Notes: generated by a model from the sequence alone, not told the origin. DNA of 64,000 nt from Natrinema versiforme JCM 10478 (GCF_000337195.1 NZ_AOID01000031.1:52274-116273); one strand, 5' to 3'; positions 8,193 to 17,479 are shown, counted from the first letter of the stretch. Program-made: numbers and translations.

Positions 8193-8369
8193 TCAGTAGT
8201 AGTAGAGCTCGAGTTCGTGACCGCAGTTCCGACACTGGGTTTCCTTCCCCAGCAGTCGGTTCGAGTCGCTTTCCGCGTGGATCCCCGGACCTGGGGGAAC
8301 GGACGCGTCGACTGTTGCATCACACTCCGGACAGCCGATATGCATATCTGCGTGACCTGTGCGAGACAT
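8193..8369 (-). CDS. Small CxxC zinc-finger protein, 58 residues
   Basis: A short gene that length filters would miss. From ATG at 8369 it encodes 58 residues with two zinc knuckles: IGCPECDATVDA near residues 11-22 and ETQCRNCGHELELYYY at the C-terminus. Four cysteines in two CxxC pairs, about 35 residues apart, are enough for one zinc ribbon. Haloarchaea have many such small zinc-finger proteins, some shown to affect motility, biofilm or stress behaviour; none of that can be assigned here. It sits at the right edge of the origin and is transcribed toward it. Confidence 0.8.
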   Translation of the reverse strand: MSRTGHADMHIGCPECDATVDASVPPGPGIHAESDSNRLLGKETQCRNCGHELELYYY

Positions 8370-8591
8370 CGCTCGAGCGTATGCCGTGATCCCCGATAGT
8401 TATCGGAGCCGTACGGAATCACTGGCGCTCCCTTCCGATCGTTCGCGCACTATAGCATCGGATTTACGCCCCACACGCCGGAACCGAGTAGCGGTTCCCT
8501 TCGGCCGGTCGCCGGCCGTTCGACTCCGTCCGTGGATCGTTTCTCACTGAAAGCCGGTCTTTCCGGGTCGAAATCGACTGCCGCGGTGCGA

Positions 8592-9695
8592 CTATACGGT
8601 GTACGTGATGTCTTCGAACTCGAAAAAGGTCGTCTCGTAGCCGTCGTGGCGGGAAACCTGCGGCGGCGAGTCGACGGTAATCGTCACGCGGTCCCCGGTC
8701 GCGAGTTCGTCGACCGCGAGCCCGTAGTGATACCCAATCTCGTCGTCGAGCGCCTGCGAAAGCGGTCCCTCGCCGACCACCATCCCGTCGCGTTCGACGG
8801 TCGCAGAGAGCGAGGTAAGCGGGAGCAGGACGTCGTTGTACGGCGTTCTAGGGGATACCGCCAGATACGAGCCGCCGTCGGCGAACCGATCGGCGTCGGT
8901 GACGAGTGCGGCAAACGCCGCGTCGCCGCTGCGCTCGGTACCCAGCGACTCGCCGGGAAGTTCCTCGAACGCGGGGGCCTGCCCCATCGGCGGCGGGCCG
9001 AGTTCGCCGCCACCGTCGCCGTGGTCCATCAGCGACAGCGCGCCCTCCTCCCCCCACCGATCCTCGTCGATCGTCTGGAACGAGAGGCCATTGATGTCCG
9101 ACCGGGCGTACTCGAAGTCGACCTCGAGCGACCCCTGCGATTCCAGTCGCCCCTCGAAGCCGCCGGTACGCTCGAGGCTGCCCCCGACCGGACCGGCTCG
9201 AACGCGGACCGTGTACTCCCCCTCGCCGGGCAGTTGGACGTTGTCTCCGTAGTGAAAGCCCATCCGCTGGGAGATCATGGGCCACGGCGAAGAGATGCCG
9301 TCGTCGATCGGGGAACCGTCTTGTCGGATCTCGAGTTGCATGTCCGTCGGCAGAACGGTTCGTGTCTCGCGGTCCCAGACGGTAACCATGAGGTGCAGGC
9401 TGTCGTCGGTGCCGACCTCGACGAGTTCCGTCTCGTCGCCGTTGACGAGCCAAAAGCGGTGCGGGAAGGTATACGAGAGCGCGACCGCGTAGTCGCCGTC
9501 GGCGGCCATCCCGTAGCTCCGCATCTCCTCGCTCGAGGATGGGAGATAGACGGCGTCGGGGCGATTCTCCACGAGCGGCGGGTTCGCCCACGCGGATTCT
9601 TCTTCGAATCCGAGTCGCTCGAGACAGCCGGCGAGCCCGGCGGTTCCGACGGCTCCGATCCCGGCCGCGCCACGGAGGAAACCCCGACGATTCAT
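8592..9695 (-). CDS. Tat lipoprotein with P19-like metal-binding domain
   Basis: A 367-residue predicted surface lipoprotein. It begins MNRRGFLRG (twin-arginine) and has a lipobox ending in Cys24 (GLAGC). The middle segment MISQRMGFHYGDNVQLPGEGEYTVRVRAGP resembles the P19/Tp34 family of periplasmic iron- or copper-binding proteins, in which the HYG and loop residues lie near the metal. Methionines and histidines (PPPMGQAP, LMDHGDGGG, GYHYGL) are plentiful. It is divergently transcribed from the Sco-TlpA-CcdA operon, which supports a role in metal acquisition or cuproprotein assembly. The family call is by recognition of the motif; the metal is unknown. Confidence 0.65.
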   Translation of the reverse strand: MNRRGFLRGAAGIGAVGTAGLAGCLERLGFEEESAWANPPLVENRPDAVYLPSSSEEMRSYGMAADGDYAVALSYTFPHRFWLVNGDETELVEVGTDDSLHLMVTVWDRETRTVLPTDMQLEIRQDGSPIDDGISSPWPMISQRMGFHYGDNVQLPGEGEYTVRVRAGPVGGSLERTGGFEGRLESQGSLEVDFEYARSDINGLSFQTIDEDRWGEEGALSLMDHGDGGGELGPPPMGQAPAFEELPGESLGTERSGDAAFAALVTDADRFADGGSYLAVSPRTPYNDVLLPLTSLSATVERDGMVVGEGPLSQALDDEIGYHYGLAVDELATGDRVTITVDSPPQVSRHDGYETTFFEFEDITYTV

Positions 9696-9874
9696 TAGTG
9701 GTCGTTGGGAACCGGCGACAAAACGCCTGTTGGTTCACCGCTCGAACGGGCGGCAACGCCGCCGTCCTCGCTGGCCGACGAACGGTCCAGTCTCTCAGAG
9801 ACACAGTCTCGTGACCGCTCTCCTTCGTGAATCGAACCAATGAACCTTTGATTCGGCGTTCCCACGATCCACAT

Positions 9875-10633
9875 ATGGACCGGCGGACATACCTCGGCAC
9901 AGTCGGAATCGCAGGGTTGACCAGCGTTGCTGGCTGCCTCGGCGGGGTACTCAGCGGGGAGAACACGGGCGAGTCGAATACGACCCTCGGCAGCCCGGAG
10001 ATGAACCGAGGCGATCCCTCATATCCGATTCACGGCGAGGAGTTTCCGTCGTTCTCGCTTCGGGACCCACTCGCGGAGGAGACTGTTTCTCTCGAGGACA
10101 TCGTCGGCGAACGCCCGTTCGTGATCACGTACTTCTATTCGTCCTGCCCGGACGGCATGTGTCAACAGCTCCTCCAGCATCTCCATCGGATACAGGAAGA
10201 CGCCATCGAAAGCGACTACGCGGACGAACTCGGGTTGCTCGCGATGACGTTCGATCCCGACCGAGACACCGCCGAACCCCTCCGAACGTACGGGACGCAG
10301 ATGGGGATCGACGTCGATGCGGGCCACTGGCACTTCCTCCGCCCGTCGGACAACGAGACGGCCAAAACCCTCCTCGAAGAGACGTTCGGACTCCCGCTCA
10401 GGCGAGACGACGAGACGTCGGACGGGTCGGCGAACGAATCGACGAATGAATCGGCGAACGAATCGTCCGATACCGGTGGCGAGTACACGTTTACCCACTC
10501 CGCTCTCGTCCAACTCGTCAACGATCGCGGCATCGTCGAACGTGCCTACCCGAAAGCGTCCAACCAGCGCGACGGTGTCAACACGCAGGTGATGGTCGAG
10601 GACGTGCGAACGGTCGTGGGGGTGAACGAATAG
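9875..10633 (+). CDS. Sco1/SenC-like metallochaperone lipoprotein
   Basis: Probably delivers copper to, or reduces, the Cu-A site of a terminal oxidase outside the membrane. The ATG at 9875 gives MDRRTYLGTVGIAGLTSVAGC, a Tat signal with lipobox Cys21; the upstream GTG at 9827 would bury that signal. The thioredoxin-fold core includes FVITYFYSSCPDGMC and the late FTHSALVQLVNDRG, whose His matches the Sco copper ligand. The cysteines (Cys91 and Cys96) are spaced CxxxxC rather than the usual CxxxC. A serine/asparagine insert with three NES sequons precedes the last strand. The next gene starts two bases after its stop. Confidence 0.82.
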   Translation: MDRRTYLGTVGIAGLTSVAGCLGGVLSGENTGESNTTLGSPEMNRGDPSYPIHGEEFPSFSLRDPLAEETVSLEDIVGERPFVITYFYSSCPDGMCQQLLQHLHRIQEDAIESDYADELGLLAMTFDPDRDTAEPLRTYGTQMGIDVDAGHWHFLRPSDNETAKTLLEETFGLPLRRDDETSDGSANESTNESANESSDTGGEYTFTHSALVQLVNDRGIVERAYPKASNQRDGVNTQVMVEDVRTVVGVNE

Positions 10634-10634
10634 G

Positions 10635-11225
10635 ATGCGGCGACGTGACCTCCTCGCCGGTATCGGCAGCGCGGGCGTGCTCGTCGGCGGCGGTGCCGTC
10701 GCCGCGTTCGGTATCCCGTCTCCTAGCAACTCCACTAACGGGGAAAACGACTCCGACGACTCGTCCGGTATCGTCGGGAAGCGACGCGAACCCCTCGAGA
10801 TCGAGACGGTCGACGCGCCCGGGAGCGAGGCCGGTACCGTTCGGGTTCCGGCGTCGGATCAGCCGACTTTCATCGACTTCTTCGCGACGTGGTGTGCGCC
10901 CTGTGAGAAACAGATGGACGCGCTCGTCGAGGCACACCAGCGGGTCGGCGACGAGGTCCGCTTTCTGTCCGTGACGAGCGAATCGATCAGCGATAGCGAA
11001 CTCGCCGCGTGGTGGGACGAGCATGACGGCGACTGGACGATCGGCCTCGACCCGACCGCGGAACTCACCTCCCTCTACTGGGGGACGCCCTACCCCTCCG
11101 CCGTCTCGATCGACGCCTCGGGGCGCGTTCGGTGGGCCGAGACCGGCGTTAAGAGCGCGGACGAACTCGTCGCCGGAATCGAACGGGCCTTCGGGGACGG
11201 CGACACTGCCGACGGGGACGAGTAG
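10635..11225 (+). CDS. TlpA-like thiol-disulfide oxidoreductase
   Basis: A Tat-exported thioredoxin-fold protein of 196 residues that likely keeps exported cysteines or copper sites reduced. It starts MRRRDLLAGIGSAGVLVGG, followed by a short serine/asparagine-rich linker, then IDFFATWCAPCEKQMD with catalytic Cys87 and Cys90 and a cis-proline region GTPYPSAVSID. It follows the Sco gene by one base and precedes ccdA by one base, so the three are one operon in which CcdA would pass electrons from cytoplasmic thioredoxin to this protein. Confidence 0.88.
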   Translation: MRRRDLLAGIGSAGVLVGGGAVAAFGIPSPSNSTNGENDSDDSSGIVGKRREPLEIETVDAPGSEAGTVRVPASDQPTFIDFFATWCAPCEKQMDALVEAHQRVGDEVRFLSVTSESISDSELAAWWDEHDGDWTIGLDPTAELTSLYWGTPYPSAVSIDASGRVRWAETGVKSADELVAGIERAFGDGDTADGDE

Positions 11226-11226
11226 C

Positions 11227-11955
11227 ATGATCGATTCGGCGCTCGTGACGTCGATCTCGTTCGGATTGATATCCGGTGTTGCGACCTTTTTCTCTCCGTG
11301 TTCCTATCCGCTCCTCCCGGGGTACGTCGGCTTCTATGTCAGCCAGACCGAGGGCGATCGGGCGTCGCTGGGCGGTGCACTGAGTCGCGGGTTGGTCGCC
11401 GGTCTCGGTGTGCTCGTCACCTTCGGTGTCTTGCTCGGGGCGACGTTCTGGATCGGACACGAGACGCTGTCGGCCGTTACGTGGTTCGAACTCGTCGCTG
11501 GGATCGTCCTGATCGCGTTCGGGGTTCTGGTCGTCGTCGGCCGTGCGCCGTCGCCGTCGATCGCGCTTCCGAAGCGCCGCTCGAGCGTCCTCGGGTTCGC
11601 GATCTTCGGCGTCGGCTACGCGCTGGCGGCGGCGGGCTGTGTCGCACCGGTTTTCTTCGGCGTCGTCACCCGTTCGTTATCGCTCCCGACGACTCCGGCG
11701 GCCATCCTCCTCGGAACGTACGTCGGGAGTTTCGTCGTACTCATGGTCTCGCTGACCGTCGCGACCGGGATGGGGCTGGTCGCCAGCGCCGGCCGGCTCG
11801 CGGCCTACACTGGCACGCTCAAGCGCATCGCCGGTGCAGTCATGATTGCCGCCGGCATCGGGCAACTGTATCTCGCCATCGTCGTCCTCGATGTCATCAA
11901 TGTCATCGATATCATCAAGCAACTGTATCCCGCCATCGTCGTCCTCATCCCCTGA
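11227..11955 (+). CDS. ccdA: CcdA/DsbD-type transmembrane electron carrier
   Basis: A 242-residue membrane protein with about six helices that moves reducing power across the membrane. The two redox cysteines lie in the family contexts FFSPCSYPLLPG (Cys25) and AAAGCVAPVFFG (Cys138). The ATG at 11227 sits one base after the stop of the TlpA-like gene. The last 30 residues contain a duplicated segment: QLYLAIVVL is followed 19 residues later by QLYPAIVVL, encoded by a 57-base imperfect tandem repeat. This adds a hydrophobic stretch that the core family does not need. Confidence 0.9.
   Translation: MIDSALVTSISFGLISGVATFFSPCSYPLLPGYVGFYVSQTEGDRASLGGALSRGLVAGLGVLVTFGVLLGATFWIGHETLSAVTWFELVAGIVLIAFGVLVVVGRAPSPSIALPKRRSSVLGFAIFGVGYALAAAGCVAPVFFGVVTRSLSLPTTPAAILLGTYVGSFVVLMVSLTVATGMGLVASAGRLAAYTGTLKRIAGAVMIAAGIGQLYLAIVVLDVINVIDIIKQLYPAIVVLIP
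11862..11948 (+). repeat. 57-bp tandem duplication at the ccdA 3' end
   Basis: The sequence starting GCAACTGTAT at 11862 recurs at 11919 with few differences, keeping frame (19 codons). It extends the C-terminus of CcdA by an extra hydrophobic segment. Confidence 0.85.
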
Positions 11956-12078
11956 TCGCGGTGCGCAGAGACCACATTCGTCGTCCGCAACCGTCCGACT
12001 CGTCCGAAGCCGCCTGATCCCGTAACCGATATCGACAGACGGTATTGAAACTGCCATTTTCGACTATTACTCCAAACC

Positions 12079-12255
12079 ATGAGTGTGATTGTTTTATCTC
12101 CGATCACGTACAGGGTCCGGTTCGTGAGCCGATATCGGTGCCCGAACTGCCTCGAGGAGTCGGGAGTGGAGGTCGATCGAGCGGTAACAGATGATGGGTT
12201 GAAGCGACAGTTCGAGTGTCGGAACTGCGAGCACGTCTGGGACGTGGTCTTCTGA
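12079..12255 (+). CDS. Small zinc-ribbon protein, up to 58 residues
   Basis: A short gene with two CxxC pairs, RYRCPNCLEESG and FECRNCEHVWDVVF, that should fold as a zinc ribbon. ATG at 12079 gives 58 residues. A GTG at 12124 (VSRYRCPNC) gives 43 residues and lies about 30 bases after a TTTTAT box, the usual leaderless spacing, so the shorter form may be the real one. It lies between ccdA and the UspA gene on the same strand. Function unknown; nucleic-acid or protein binding is typical of this class. Confidence 0.65.
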   Translation: MSVIVLSPITYRVRFVSRYRCPNCLEESGVEVDRAVTDDGLKRQFECRNCEHVWDVVF

Positions 12256-12331
12256 GGATCGGGCCGTGAGTCCGGCAGGCAACGGCAGGTCAGGAACCTA
12301 TCCGGCCGTCTCCCGAACGAGTACGCAAGCG

Positions 12332-12754
12332 ATGTACCAGGATTTGCTGCTCGCGACGGACGGGAGCGACGCCGCCGACCGGGCGACCGATCACGCGATC
12401 GAACTGGCGAGCGGACTCGACGCGACCCTGCACGTCCTGTCCGTCTCCGAGGACGGGCCACAAGCCGGGAACAAGGAGGACAAGCTGCGTTCGGACCCGG
12501 AGAGCGAAGCCGAAACGGCCGCCGAACGCGCCAGAGACGCGGCGTCGCAAAACGGCGTCGAGGTGACCGCGGACATCCGACACGGCGTCCCACAGGAGCA
12601 GGTCGTCGACTTCGCGGAGACGAACCCGACCGATATGATCATCGTCGGGACGGCGGGCCGATCCGGGCTCGATCACCTGATCTCGGGTAGCGTCGCCGAG
12701 GAAATCGTCCGGAACGCGCCGGTGCCGGTCCTCACCGTTCGCGAACGTCCCTGA
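12332..12754 (+). CDS. Universal stress protein, UspA family
   Basis: A 140-residue cytoplasmic UspA-domain protein, normal for the family, that likely binds ATP and acts in stress responses. The N-terminus MYQDLLLATDGSDAADRATDHAIELA and the C-terminal ATP loop IIVGTAGRSGLDHLISGSVAEEIVRNAPVPVLTVR (G-x2-G-x9-G-S) are both intact. ATG at 12332 was chosen because it starts the first beta strand; the upstream ATG at 12266 would add 22 non-family residues. Confidence 0.93.
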   Translation: MYQDLLLATDGSDAADRATDHAIELASGLDATLHVLSVSEDGPQAGNKEDKLRSDPESEAETAAERARDAASQNGVEVTADIRHGVPQEQVVDFAETNPTDMIIVGTAGRSGLDHLISGSVAEEIVRNAPVPVLTVRERP

Positions 12755-12864
12755 CGTCCCGGGCCGATAGCGTGATCGAATCGGTGACGCGGACTCCTAC
12801 TCCCGTGTTACTCGCGAGTACGAAACAGATACTTAATCGGCGAGCGACCGATGCGGCCGCTATC

Positions 12865-13020
12865 GTGGCCGCTCGTCTCGCTCGTCCCCCCGCCGGCTCA
12901 CAGACACGGAGCGGTGAGACGGACCGATACCCTCGGCCGACGCTACCGGCTGGCTACGCGTCCACGCGTCTCGCCGTACTCGAGTCCCGGACGCGACCGT
13001 CCGAGGTGTTCTTCCCGTGA
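12865..13020 (+). other. Candidate leaderless upstream ORF ahead of the 13017 regulator
   Basis: GTG at 12865 lies about 33 bases after the TATA-like ATACTTAA (about 12829-12836). The frame encodes 51 residues (VAARLARPPAGS...) and ends with TGA at 13018-13020, inside the GTGA of the regulator start. The peptide is not recognisable; its value would be in translational coupling. Confidence 0.4.
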
Positions 13021-16000
13021 GCGACGGCACCGCGACCGTCGTCGGCGACGCGCTGTGCGTGCTCGTGGCCGGCGACTCCGACCCGGCCGACGACGCGATG
13101 GCCGCACTCGCCGCGCGGTTCGACGGCGTCTCGCTGCTCAGGGAGCGAACGCTCGAGGGAGCCCGCCAGCGACTCGCCGACCGGGAGGTACACTGCGTCG
13201 TCTGTCCGTTCGCGCCGACCGAGGACGGACCGACGCCGGCCGACGCGACCCTCGAGCGGCTCGCGGCCCGGGCCGACGACCGGCCGATCATCGCCGTCAC
13301 GGACGAGACAGCTGCTGATCGGGCGCTCGAGGCCGGAGCGAGCGACGTCGTCGGACGCGACGAGTCCGCGGCGGTGCTCGCCGCACGCGTCGGGAACGCC
13401 GCCGAGCGGGAGCGGTATCGGCTGGTCGCCGAGCGCTCGGACCGCCGCCACCGGTCGATCCTCGAGCACGCCGCGGCGGCGGTCTGGGTCTGCGACGCCA
13501 ACGGGGAAATCGAGTACGCGAGCCCGGCCGTCGAGTCACGGATGGGGTACACGCCGACCGAACTCGAGCGAACGACCATCACCCGGCTCGTCCACCCGGA
13601 CGATCGCGAGGCGGTCCGCGAGACGATCGCGTCCGCCGCGGCGGCCCCGATCGGGACGACCGACCGGGTCACGTGCCGGCTGGGCCACGCCGACGGCACG
13701 TGGCACGTCGCGGACCTGGTCTGTACGAACCGGCTCGCTGATCCGGCCCTCGAGGGCGTCGTCGTCACTCGAACCGGTCCCGGAGCGGCGACCGACGCGA
13801 CGGCCGGCAGCGACGACGCTCGAGCGGGGCTCGAGCGGCTCGAAGACGCGTTTTTCACCCTCGGCCCGCGGGGCGAGATCCGGTACGCAAACCGAGCGGC
13901 CGAGCGACTGCTCGCCGGCATCGCGGATCGATCGATCGACGGCGATATTCGGACGGGAACGGTCGTCTGGGAACTGCTGCCCGATCGGTTCGGTACGACG
14001 CTCGCCGATCGGGTTCGCGAGGCCGAGACGACCGAGTCGGTCGTCGAGTTCGAGCCGACCGATCCCGAACTCGAGGCCGATCTCTTCGTCGCCGTCCATC
14101 CCGGCGACGACGGCATCTCGGTCCACGTGCGGGAGTCCTCACCCGGTGCCGCGTCCGACGCGGCCGCGACTGACCGGGACCGCCTCGCGCTCCTCGAGTC
14201 GGTCGTCGATGCGTTAGACGAGGGCATCGCCGTCCTCGAGGGCTCGACGGTTCAGCTGGCGAATCCGGCCCTGCTGGACCTCGCGGAGACGGACTCGCTC
14301 GTCGGCCGGGACCTCGAGGTGGTGTTCGACGACGACCTCGCGGCAACGATCCGAGAGCGGGCTCAGTCGCCGGTCGTCAGGTGGATGGACCCCGTGACGG
14401 GCGAGTTCGCGACCGACGCGACCGCTTCGGTCGACGTGTTCGTCGCGCCCTTGCCCGATCCGGATCGAACGCTCTGTGTCGTCCGCGACAGGCGAGAGTC
14501 CCGCGCCGCCGCACTGTCGACGATCCGGCGGACCGTCGCGACGCTTCGCCGCGCCGAAACGCCGGCCGCTATTCGAGAAAGTGTCACCGACGCCGTCCGC
14601 GAGTGTGCCGACGCCGACGCGGCCGTCTGGTACCGCGCCGACGACGACCACCTCCGACCGGCGACCGTGACGACGAGAGAGACGACAGCGGAACGGGCTC
14701 CCGGCGGTGACGGGCCGGGGATCGAGCCATCACCGATCAACCCCGCCGACACGCCGTTTGCGGGACTCCTCGAGAGCGGCGAGCCGACCGTCTACGACCG
14801 CGCGGAATTCGGCGACGCGCTCTCCCGGGCCGGCCTCCGCGCCGAGCGACTCCTCGCCGTCCCGGTCGCGGATCGGGGGCTCGTCCTCGCGACGAGTACG
14901 GAGCCGATGGCGTTCGACGGGATCGAGACGGAGTCGCTCGAGATTCTCTCCGACGCCGCCGGGCCAGCGCTCGCGGCCCTCGAGTGCGCCGAGAGTCTTC
15001 GGACGTGCCAGCGCGACCGGGATCGAGTGCGGAGCGCCGCGGAGCGGGCCGAGCATGTGTGGGACGACGCGCGGACGTTGCTTGACGCCGACACGCGCGA
15101 AACGGTCGAGCGGCGGCTCTGCGAGGCGGTCGTCTCCCTCGAGCCGACCGAACCAGCCGACGGGATCGAACTCGCGTGGGTCGGTCGCGCGGACGACGCT
15201 CGCGAGCGGATCGTCCCCGAGACGTGGGCCGGTCGCGACGGCGAGTTCCTCGAGTCGATGACGGTGCCGCTGGATCGGGCCGCCGACTCGCCAACCGGAA
15301 CGGCCGCGACGACCCGCGACCCAGCCGTTGTCGAGACCCTCGAGACGGATGCTGCCGGTCGGCCGCCGGATGGCGACGGGGACGATCGCCGCAACCGCCT
15401 GCTCGAGCGCGGGTTTCGGGCCGCGCTGCGCGTCCCGATCGAATCAGACGACCGACGGTACGGAACGCTCACGGCGTACGCGGGGCGGTCCGCGGCGTTC
15501 GACGACGCCACCCGCCGCGCTTGTGACCGCCTCGCGACGATCGCCGGTGAAGCGATCGCCGCGATCGAGACGAGACGCGCGCTCCTCGCCGACCGCGTCA
15601 CCGAACTCGAGGTCGTCTGCCGGGACGATGCGGAGCCGCTCTCGGCGATCGCTCACCGGCTCGGCCGACGGGTCGACGTTCGGGCCGTGATCCCGCGGTC
15701 GTCGGGCGGCTCGACGGTGTTCTGCTCGCTCCCCGAGGCCGCGGTCGACGCGGAGAGGGATGCGGTTCGCGAGACCGTCGGCTCGCTGCCCGCGGTCGAC
15801 TCGCTCTCGATCGCCGGCCGCGGGTCCGGTGAGACCGTCCTCGAGATCGGGCTGGCCGAGTCCGCCGAGCCGTCCGTCGCGCGGACGATCGCGGACCACG
15901 GCGGCGTCCTCCGATCGCTCGCTCCGGTCGACGACCGGACCAGGCTCACGATCGACCTCGGGGAGCCGGTCAGTGTCCGGTCGTTTCTCCGGGCGCTCGA

Positions 16001-16280
16001 GGCGATCCACCCCGGCACGGAACTGGTCGCGCGCCGGGACCGGGACCGGCCGCCGCGGGCGACGCGGCCGTTCGAAACGCTCGCCGCGGATCTCTCGGAG
16101 CGACAGCGTCGCACGCTCGAGGCGGCCTATTACGGCGGTTTTTTCGAGTGGCCCCGCGAGCGCACCGGCGAGGAAGTCGCCGAGTCGCTCGGCGTCTCAC
16201 AGCCCACGTTCAGCCGGCATCTGCGGATCGCACAGCGAAAGCTGTTCACGCTGCTGTTCGACGGCCGCGGCGGCGAGTGA
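13017..16280 (+). CDS. Bat-like multi-PAS/GAF HTH-10 transcriptional regulator
   Basis: A large 1087-residue sensor-regulator of the bacterio-opsin activator type. In order: a receiver-like domain lacking a clear phospho-acceptor set (about 5-130), a PAS domain (about 145-265, with YASPAVESRMGYTPTELE), two weaker PAS-like segments (about 275-480), two GAF-like regions (about 500-860), the Bat-type domain (about 870-1000) and an HTH-10 domain at the C-terminus (LSERQRRTLEAAYYGGFFEWPRERTGEEVAESLGVSQPTFSRHLR). Such proteins bind a small signal, light cofactor or redox cue and control transcription. The GTG start overlaps the stop of an upstream ORF. The signal is unknown. Confidence 0.88.
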   Translation: MSDGTATVVGDALCVLVAGDSDPADDAMAALAARFDGVSLLRERTLEGARQRLADREVHCVVCPFAPTEDGPTPADATLERLAARADDRPIIAVTDETAADRALEAGASDVVGRDESAAVLAARVGNAAERERYRLVAERSDRRHRSILEHAAAAVWVCDANGEIEYASPAVESRMGYTPTELERTTITRLVHPDDREAVRETIASAAAAPIGTTDRVTCRLGHADGTWHVADLVCTNRLADPALEGVVVTRTGPGAATDATAGSDDARAGLERLEDAFFTLGPRGEIRYANRAAERLLAGIADRSIDGDIRTGTVVWELLPDRFGTTLADRVREAETTESVVEFEPTDPELEADLFVAVHPGDDGISVHVRESSPGAASDAAATDRDRLALLESVVDALDEGIAVLEGSTVQLANPALLDLAETDSLVGRDLEVVFDDDLAATIRERAQSPVVRWMDPVTGEFATDATASVDVFVAPLPDPDRTLCVVRDRRESRAAALSTIRRTVATLRRAETPAAIRESVTDAVRECADADAAVWYRADDDHLRPATVTTRETTAERAPGGDGPGIEPSPINPADTPFAGLLESGEPTVYDRAEFGDALSRAGLRAERLLAVPVADRGLVLATSTEPMAFDGIETESLEILSDAAGPALAALECAESLRTCQRDRDRVRSAAERAEHVWDDARTLLDADTRETVERRLCEAVVSLEPTEPADGIELAWVGRADDARERIVPETWAGRDGEFLESMTVPLDRAADSPTGTAATTRDPAVVETLETDAAGRPPDGDGDDRRNRLLERGFRAALRVPIESDDRRYGTLTAYAGRSAAFDDATRRACDRLATIAGEAIAAIETRRALLADRVTELEVVCRDDAEPLSAIAHRLGRRVDVRAVIPRSSGGSTVFCSLPEAAVDAERDAVRETVGSLPAVDSLSIAGRGSGETVLEIGLAESAEPSVARTIADHGGVLRSLAPVDDRTRLTIDLGEPVSVRSFLRALEAIHPGTELVARRDRDRPPRATRPFETLAADLSERQRRTLEAAYYGGFFEWPRERTGEEVAESLGVSQPTFSRHLRIAQRKLFTLLFDGRGGE

Positions 16281-16506
16281 GCCGTCGGGGTCACTCGGTA
16301 GTCCGTTCTTACCGGCCGTTCGAGCCCGATAATTCACTCTTTCCGTTTCAATCAAAGCGGATGACTCGCTGATAGATGAATCAATATAGCGGTCGGGTTC
16401 GGCTCGAGTTCCGTGTATAGCGTCCACGACCATGTACTCGGCTCGTAATACATCGTTCAATGAGTGCGTTCGAGGTAAGCAGTAATTATGGCGGTCATCT
16501 CTCCGG

Positions 16507-17295
16507 ATGGCAGATGTGCCGATGAGTATCGATATCGCCGACGCGGAGGAGGTGGCCGATACCGAGGGTGTGACCGAGGCCGAAGACGTAACCGACATCG
16601 ACTCCGAACCCGCTGCCGAAACCGGCAGTCGGTCCGGAATCCCGTCCGAGGCCGAGGGCGGAATCGTCGCCCAACTCCGGCTCGACCACCCGGACCTGTT
16701 CCTGCGCTCGACGTTGCGACGGGCCTCGGATATCACCGTCGAGCCCGAGTACTGGACGACCGTCGAACCGGGGCGGACTCTCGTCTTCGTCACCGCCTAC
16801 GGCTCCGACTTCGACGACTTCGAAGCCGCCCTCGAGACGGACCCCACCGTCGCCGAGCCGGTCCTCGTCGATCGCTATCCCGACCGGCGGGTCTACCGCG
16901 TCGCGGTCACCGACTGCGCGCGCACCTTCACTGCCGAAACCGCCGCCGTCGGCGGCCGGGTCCTCGAACTCTCGAGCGCTCGGAACGGGTGGCTCGTTCA
17001 ACTTCGGTTCCCCGACCGCGAGCGCCTCGTTTCGTTCAACGAGTACTGTCGCGAGCGAGATATCTCGGTCACGGTCGATCACCTCCGCGTCTCCGACGAC
17101 GAGGGCGACGGCGTCGTCGCCCTGACCGACAAGCAACAGGAGTTACTCGCCGTCGCCCACGAGGAGGGGTACTTCGACGTTCCCCGCGGCATCTCCCAGG
17201 ACGAACTCGCGGACCGGCTCGACGTCTCGAAGTCGGCCGTCTCCCAACGGCTCCGGCGGGCGATCGGCGAACTCTGTGCGGCGACGCTTTCCTGA
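16507..17295 (+). CDS. HTH-10 family transcriptional regulator
   Basis: A 262-residue regulator with an acidic, repetitive N-terminus (DAEEVADTEGVTEAEDVTD), a Bat-type ligand domain and a C-terminal HTH-10 domain: LTDKQQELLAVAHEEGYFDVPRGISQDELADRLDVSKSAVSQRLRRAIGEL. The ATG at 16507 lies about 23 bases after a GTAATTATG box (16480-16489), as expected for a leaderless transcript. It follows the large Bat-like regulator on the same strand but has its own promoter. Target genes are unknown. Confidence 0.88.
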   Translation: MADVPMSIDIADAEEVADTEGVTEAEDVTDIDSEPAAETGSRSGIPSEAEGGIVAQLRLDHPDLFLRSTLRRASDITVEPEYWTTVEPGRTLVFVTAYGSDFDDFEAALETDPTVAEPVLVDRYPDRRVYRVAVTDCARTFTAETAAVGGRVLELSSARNGWLVQLRFPDRERLVSFNEYCRERDISVTVDHLRVSDDEGDGVVALTDKQQELLAVAHEEGYFDVPRGISQDELADRLDVSKSAVSQRLRRAIGELCAATLS

Positions 17296-17479
17296 ACGCA
17301 ATCGGCTGCAGTCGACCGGTTTCTCGGGCTCGTCTTCGAGACGATCCATACCCATCGCTCCGTGTCGAGTCTGAAATGAGAAAATCGAACCACGGACCGA
17401 GTCGATCGGAGCCGGACGGGGCGTCTCGAGGCGGGATCGAACGAGTGCGACCGGGCTCGTCCCGACGCCTCCGGACGAC

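Noticed and set aside
7464-8235. Coding frames between the origin boxes
   Set aside because: They run across repeated boxes, giving repeated FHRKxGV-type peptides, and have no homologue-like features.
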